Assembly (NCBI GenBank): GCA_017469465.1
Contig: JAFUGH010000034.1
Coordinates: forward strand, 47,552 to 111,551
Direction of reading: 5' to 3'
Origin: Clostridia bacterium
GTDB taxonomy: Bacteria; Bacillota; Clostridia; TANB77; UBA1234
Length of the DNA: 64,000 nt
Within the stretch, counting starts at the first letter, position 1; each line of letters starts with the position of its first letter. The notes under the pieces were generated by a model. The model worked only from the letters and a program-made list of their open reading frames with translations. It was not told where the DNA came from and searched no databases. The position numbers were made by a program, and so were the translations under genes. Positions 61,173-64,000 of the stretch are shown here, one piece after another.

Positions 61173-63242
61173 TTGAAGAGAAAAAACTTTTCGGAAAGAA
61201 TCTTAGCATTTGGTGTTGCTATGACGATGCTTTTAGGAATGTCAATTCCAGTATTTGCTGATGAAGTAGATTCATTAAATAGTAAAATTGCAAATGCGGA
61301 AGAAGGCGCAACAATTACGCTTGACAAAGATTACACAGAAGATGTTGTCATTCCAAGTGGAAAAAATGTTACACTTGATTTAGCAACATATACTTTAAAA
61401 GGTACGGATGCTGCAGGCTCGACTACAATTAAAGTTGAAAAGGATGCAACATTAACACTTAAAGGAGAAGGTAAAGTAATTAATAATTCAACAGGTAACG
61501 GTGCAGCATGTATTTTTAACAATGGTACAGTAATCATTGAAAGTGGTACAATCAAAAAAGAAACAGGAAATAAGAGCTACTATAATATTGCTAATCATGG
61601 CAAAATGACAATCAATGGTGGAACAATTTTAAACGATACACCATATGAAGAAGGAAAGAGTCATGCAAGTTTAGTCGAAAATGGATATTACGATTATACA
61701 AGTACAAATCCAATTCTTGGTTATGTTGAGGGAGAAAATGATGCTCATCCTTCACTTGAAATCAACGGTGGTACGTTTGATGGTGGTTTAAACACAATTA
61801 AAAATGATGATGGAGCAATACTTGTCATCAATGATGCTACTGTAAAAAACCAAATTCAAGTTGCAGTATTTAATGTAAGTGAAGCAACAATTCATGGTGG
61901 TACATATGAAGTACCTGCTGGAAAGGATAAAACAACAGTATTTAATAGAAGATACAATGATAATGTTAATAAAGGTAAATTAAAAGTTACTGGTGGCGAA
62001 TTTAATGCTGACTATTTCATTGAAGTAATTAATAATGCAACGGAAGAGCAAATGGGTGAAATCGAAATTACTGGTGGTACATTCAACACGGAAAAAGGTT
62101 TAGTGAATACTGATGGAAGAGTAGATATTTCAACAATCAAAATTTCAGGAGGTGTTTTTGCACAAGAACCAAGTGAAGAGAAAATGGCTAGTGATGTAGA
62201 AAAAATTGAAAAGGCAGATGGTCAATGGGTTGTTGGAAAGAAAGTTACTTTAACATTAAAATATGAAAATGAATCAGGAGATGTAGTTGAAAATTACTTA
62301 TCTGGTGATGAAGTAACACTTCCAAGTGCAGAAAAGGAAGGATTTGAATTCAAAGGTTGGATGAAAGACGAAGAAACAACATATGAATCTGGAGAAAAAA
62401 TTAAAATTGAAGAGGATATGACATTAACAGCAAAATGGGAAAAAAAGAAAGAAGAAGTGATCGAAAGCGGAGATACTAGCGGAGATGTAAGTGGTGAAAA
62501 AGAAAATGAGCCAAGTGGAGATGTAAGTGGCGAAAAAGAAAATGAAGCAAGTGGAGAAAAAATAGATGAAACATCAGGAAATAACAGCGGAGAAAAGAAA
62601 GATGATTCATCAAGTGGATCACATAGTAGTGGTGGTAAGAAAGATGATACATCAGACGAAAAGAAAGAGGAAGAAACCAAAGAAACAGTAGAATATGATG
62701 ATGTAAAATCAGGAGACTGGTTTAAAACATATGTAGATAAAGCTACTGAAATGAAATTGGTTAATGGGGTTGGTAATAAAAAATTTGCTCCAAATGACAA
62801 TATAACAAGAGGTATGTTAATTGAAATTTTATATCGATACTCTAAAGCAGAAGAAAAATCAGTACCAACATTTGATGATGTTTCGAAAGACGCATACTAT
62901 GCAACAGCAATCGCTTGGGCAGCAAACAATAAAATTATTAATGGAGTTGGAAATAATAAATTTGAACCAGATAGAAATATTACAAGAGAAGAGTTATCAA
63001 CAATTCTTTATCGCTATGTAAAACTTCAAAACAAAGATTTAAAAGTTGATGAGAAAGCATCTATTGAATATGTTGATAAAAATGAAATATCTGAATTTGC
63101 AATAGAAGCAATCGTTTGGTGTACAGATAACAAAATTATTGAAGGAAGAGGAAATAAAGAAATGGCACCAAAAGCAAATACAACAAGAGCCGAGGCAACA
63201 ACAATGATGGTGAGACTAGCAGAAATGTTGATGAAAAAATAA
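61173..63242 (+). CDS. Large surface protein: parallel beta-helix, InlB-type repeat, SGE/SGD linker and three SLH domains
   Basis: 689 aa from TTG 61173 behind GGAGGAGG. Signal peptide (RILAFGVAMTMLLGMSIPVFA); beta-helix region (about 35-360) with recurring strand-turn repeats such as TINGGTILN, LEINGGTFDGG, IHGGTYEVP, KVTGGEFNA and EITGGTFNT; one Listeria-Bacteroides/InlB B-type repeat (about 366-430, GDEVTLPSAEKEGFEFKGW); a linker dense in SGD and SGE; then three SLH domains (WFKTYVDKATEM...ITRGMLIEI; YYATAIAWAANN...ITREELSTI; FAIEAIVWCTDN...TTRAEATTM). It would be bound to the wall through C-terminal SLH domains, with the helix exposed, perhaps for glycan binding or adhesion. Confidence 0.92.
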   Translation: MKRKNFSERILAFGVAMTMLLGMSIPVFADEVDSLNSKIANAEEGATITLDKDYTEDVVIPSGKNVTLDLATYTLKGTDAAGSTTIKVEKDATLTLKGEGKVINNSTGNGAACIFNNGTVIIESGTIKKETGNKSYYNIANHGKMTINGGTILNDTPYEEGKSHASLVENGYYDYTSTNPILGYVEGENDAHPSLEINGGTFDGGLNTIKNDDGAILVINDATVKNQIQVAVFNVSEATIHGGTYEVPAGKDKTTVFNRRYNDNVNKGKLKVTGGEFNADYFIEVINNATEEQMGEIEITGGTFNTEKGLVNTDGRVDISTIKISGGVFAQEPSEEKMASDVEKIEKADGQWVVGKKVTLTLKYENESGDVVENYLSGDEVTLPSAEKEGFEFKGWMKDEETTYESGEKIKIEEDMTLTAKWEKKKEEVIESGDTSGDVSGEKENEPSGDVSGEKENEASGEKIDETSGNNSGEKKDDSSSGSHSSGGKKDDTSDEKKEEETKETVEYDDVKSGDWFKTYVDKATEMKLVNGVGNKKFAPNDNITRGMLIEILYRYSKAEEKSVPTFDDVSKDAYYATAIAWAANNKIINGVGNNKFEPDRNITREELSTILYRYVKLQNKDLKVDEKASIEYVDKNEISEFAIEAIVWCTDNKIIEGRGNKEMAPKANTTRAEATTMMVRLAEMLMKK

Positions 63243-63280
63243 GTTGTGTTTTGTGGACAACTATAAAAGTCATAAAAAAC

Positions 63281-63305
63281 ATCTTTAAGTAAGCAACTTA
63301 AAGAT
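63281..63305. repeat. Hairpin repeat ATCTTTAAGT, copy 1
   Basis: ATCTTTAAGT-AAGCA-ACTTAAAGAT, a perfect stem. A second copy with an inverted loop lies at 63485-63509. It may serve as a terminator-like element behind the SLH/beta-helix gene but lacks a clean T run. Confidence 0.6.
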
Positions 63306-63405
63306 TTATCACATATTTTTTATATATCATACATGCATAGAAATTTCAATAAGAAATGAAATTCTAATTAAAAAATTTTTATGAATTAAATCATGAATGA
63401 TTGAA

Positions 63406-63441
63406 GCCAATTTTATCACAATAAAAAGTGATGAAATTGGC
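63406..63441. terminator. Hairpin between the repeat copies, possible terminator
   Basis: GCCAATTTTATCAC pairs with GTGATGAAATTGGC (one mismatch) across an 8-base loop. The following TTAATTTAT is only moderately T-rich. Confidence 0.45.
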
Positions 63442-63484
63442 TTAATTTATGTGTTTATTAACATCAAAGTACTATGAAAAAAAC

Positions 63485-63509
63485 ATCTTTAAGTTGCTTA
63501 CTTAAAGAT
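63485..63509. repeat. Hairpin repeat ATCTTTAAGT, copy 2
   Basis: ATCTTTAAGT-TGCTT-ACTTAAAGAT. Because the loop is the complement of copy 1's loop, copies 1 and 2 are full reverse complements over about 30 bases and could also pair with each other across 200 bases. Confidence 0.6.
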
Positions 63510-63541
63510 GAAAAAGTAACATAATTTTTTGTAAAATATTT

Positions 63542-63617
63542 GTAGCGGAGCATGTATGATACTGTTAGAACTTTGCTTGATGCAGTATCAGTATACAGCG
63601 GATAGTATGTTCCATTA
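63542..63617. repeat. MITE-like inverted-repeat element, family A, copy 2
   Basis: About 76 bases, reverse-oriented relative to 60784-60858. It ends just before the ribosome binding site of the next gene, so it may carry that gene's promoter or modify its expression. Confidence 0.75.
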
Positions 63618-63634
63618 CAAAGAGGAGGAAACAA

Positions 63635-64000
63635 ATGAAAAATACAAGAGGCTCATTAACAATGACAGCTTTTTTTACCATGTTAATATTTTCTTTGTAT
63701 GGTATTCTGCTTTATGCAAGAAGTGCAAGTGCCTACAATAGACAAACAAAATCAATTGAAAAAATACAACAAGTATATGCACAGGATGTGCCAAATGCCG
63801 TGCAAATAGCACAGTCATTAGGAGCAACATCTACTTATGTAGGAGAGTACTATGCAATAACAATTGACTTGGATAATGGTAGTGAAGTAACAAGTTTAAG
63901 CTTAATGCCAGGAGAATTAGTATCAAAACCAGCAACACCAGTAAAAGCAGGATATGGATTTGAAGGATGGTATTATATCAATTCAGATGGAGTGGAAGAA
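63635..64000 (+). CDS. Surface protein with N-terminal membrane anchor/signal and InlB-type repeat (runs off window)
   Basis: The first 122 codons of an open gene behind GAGGAGG. MKNTRGSLTMTAFFTMLIFSLYGILLYARSASAY looks like a type IV pilin-like or uncleaved signal-anchor start: a polar head with R-G-S followed by a single hydrophobic helix, as in TadE/TadG-like proteins. About 40 residues follow, then a Listeria-Bacteroides repeat (GELVSKPATPVKAGYGFEGW), like the one in the preceding gene. The C-terminal part is not visible. Confidence 0.75.
   Translation, partial: MKNTRGSLTMTAFFTMLIFSLYGILLYARSASAYNRQTKSIEKIQQVYAQDVPNAVQIAQSLGATSTYVGEYYAITIDLDNGSEVTSLSLMPGELVSKPATPVKAGYGFEGWYYINSDGVEE

Noticed and set aside
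62294..62800. 168-aa minus-strand frame inside the large SLH gene
   Set aside because: Ser/Pro/Phe-rich shadow of the SGE/SGD-coding linker; no start signal.
3649..63617. CRISPR array among the repeats
   Set aside because: No regularly spaced direct repeats with unique spacers. All repeats found are palindromic or inverted elements, and no cas genes are present.
1..64000. tRNA or rRNA genes
   Set aside because: I saw no cloverleaf-like GC-rich segment with T-loop GTTCGA context in a gene gap. The GTTCGAACGAA at about 60932 belongs to a palindromic element.

Overview
The window looks like a chromosomal segment of a low-GC, endospore-forming Bacillota, most likely a Clostridia-type gut lineage. 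The supporting evidence is AT-rich DNA with A/T-ending codons, strong AGGAGG-type ribosome binding sites, TTGACA-17-TATAAT promoters, SpoVG with a sigma-H-like promoter, a GerA/GerB germination locus, DisA next to RadA, SLH-domain surface proteins, and a CpsB/C/D tyrosine-kinase module. The species is not identifiable from the sequence alone.

Layout. 1-1747 (minus strand): start of a gerB-like permease gene and a gerA gene interrupted by three +1 frame breaks. 2.0-15.5 kb: housekeeping and sugar genes (NahK-like sugar kinase, spoVG, uvrC, pgi, a GH15 glucoamylase-like enzyme, radA, disA), a GC-rich orphan of 136 aa, an enolase-like protein missing several catalytic residues, and an acyl-CoA synthetase. 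15.6-17.5 kb: an AAA ATPase/TOPRIM pair. 17.6-29.5 kb: a first polysaccharide operon (initiating sugar-phosphate transferase, glycosyltransferases, epimerase, two pyruvyl transferases, FrhB-like Fe-S protein, Wzy, Wzx, acetyltransferase). 29.5-33.2 kb: dTDP-rhamnose genes as an XRE-RfbA fusion, an RfbC-RfbD fusion, and RfbB. 33.4-40.5 kb: a second AAA ATPase with only a stump of its TOPRIM partner, a galacturonokinase/galactokinase-like GHMP kinase, a nucleotidyltransferase, a third AAA/TOPRIM pair and a HipA-like kinase with a +1 frame break. 40.6-53.5 kb: UDP-glucose dehydrogenase and a second polysaccharide operon (PssD/PssE-like pair, two fusion proteins, Wzy/ligase, two pyruvyl transferases, Wzx, FrhB-like, VanZ). 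53.8-58.3 kb: CpsC-CpsD-CpsB with a membrane protein and an SLH protein. 58.4-64 kb: a paralogous SLH protein, a coiled-coil protein behind an unusual structured ribosome binding site, a large SLH/beta-helix surface protein, and the start of another surface protein, with dispersed inverted repeats between them.

How it fits together. The two polysaccharide operons supply glucuronate- and rhamnose-type nucleotide sugars, assemble repeat units, flip and polymerise them, and carry four pyruvyl transferases. The CpsBCD module would control chain export. SLH domains are known to bind pyruvylated cell-wall polysaccharide, so the three SLH proteins are plausible clients of the polymer. AAA/TOPRIM modules resembling known abortive-infection systems are interspersed through the locus.

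Most notable observation. All four frame breaks in the two interrupted genes (gerA x3, HipA-like x1, opposite strands) have the same form: an in-frame CGG codon whose first C must be skipped, so reading continues on GGN (Gly). I found no other in-frame CGG in the AT-rich genes. The only five uninterrupted CGG codons lie in three genes that are GC-richer or less AT-biased in their codons. This suggests +1 recoding at CGG, or a systematic sequence artefact at that context, rather than random gene decay.
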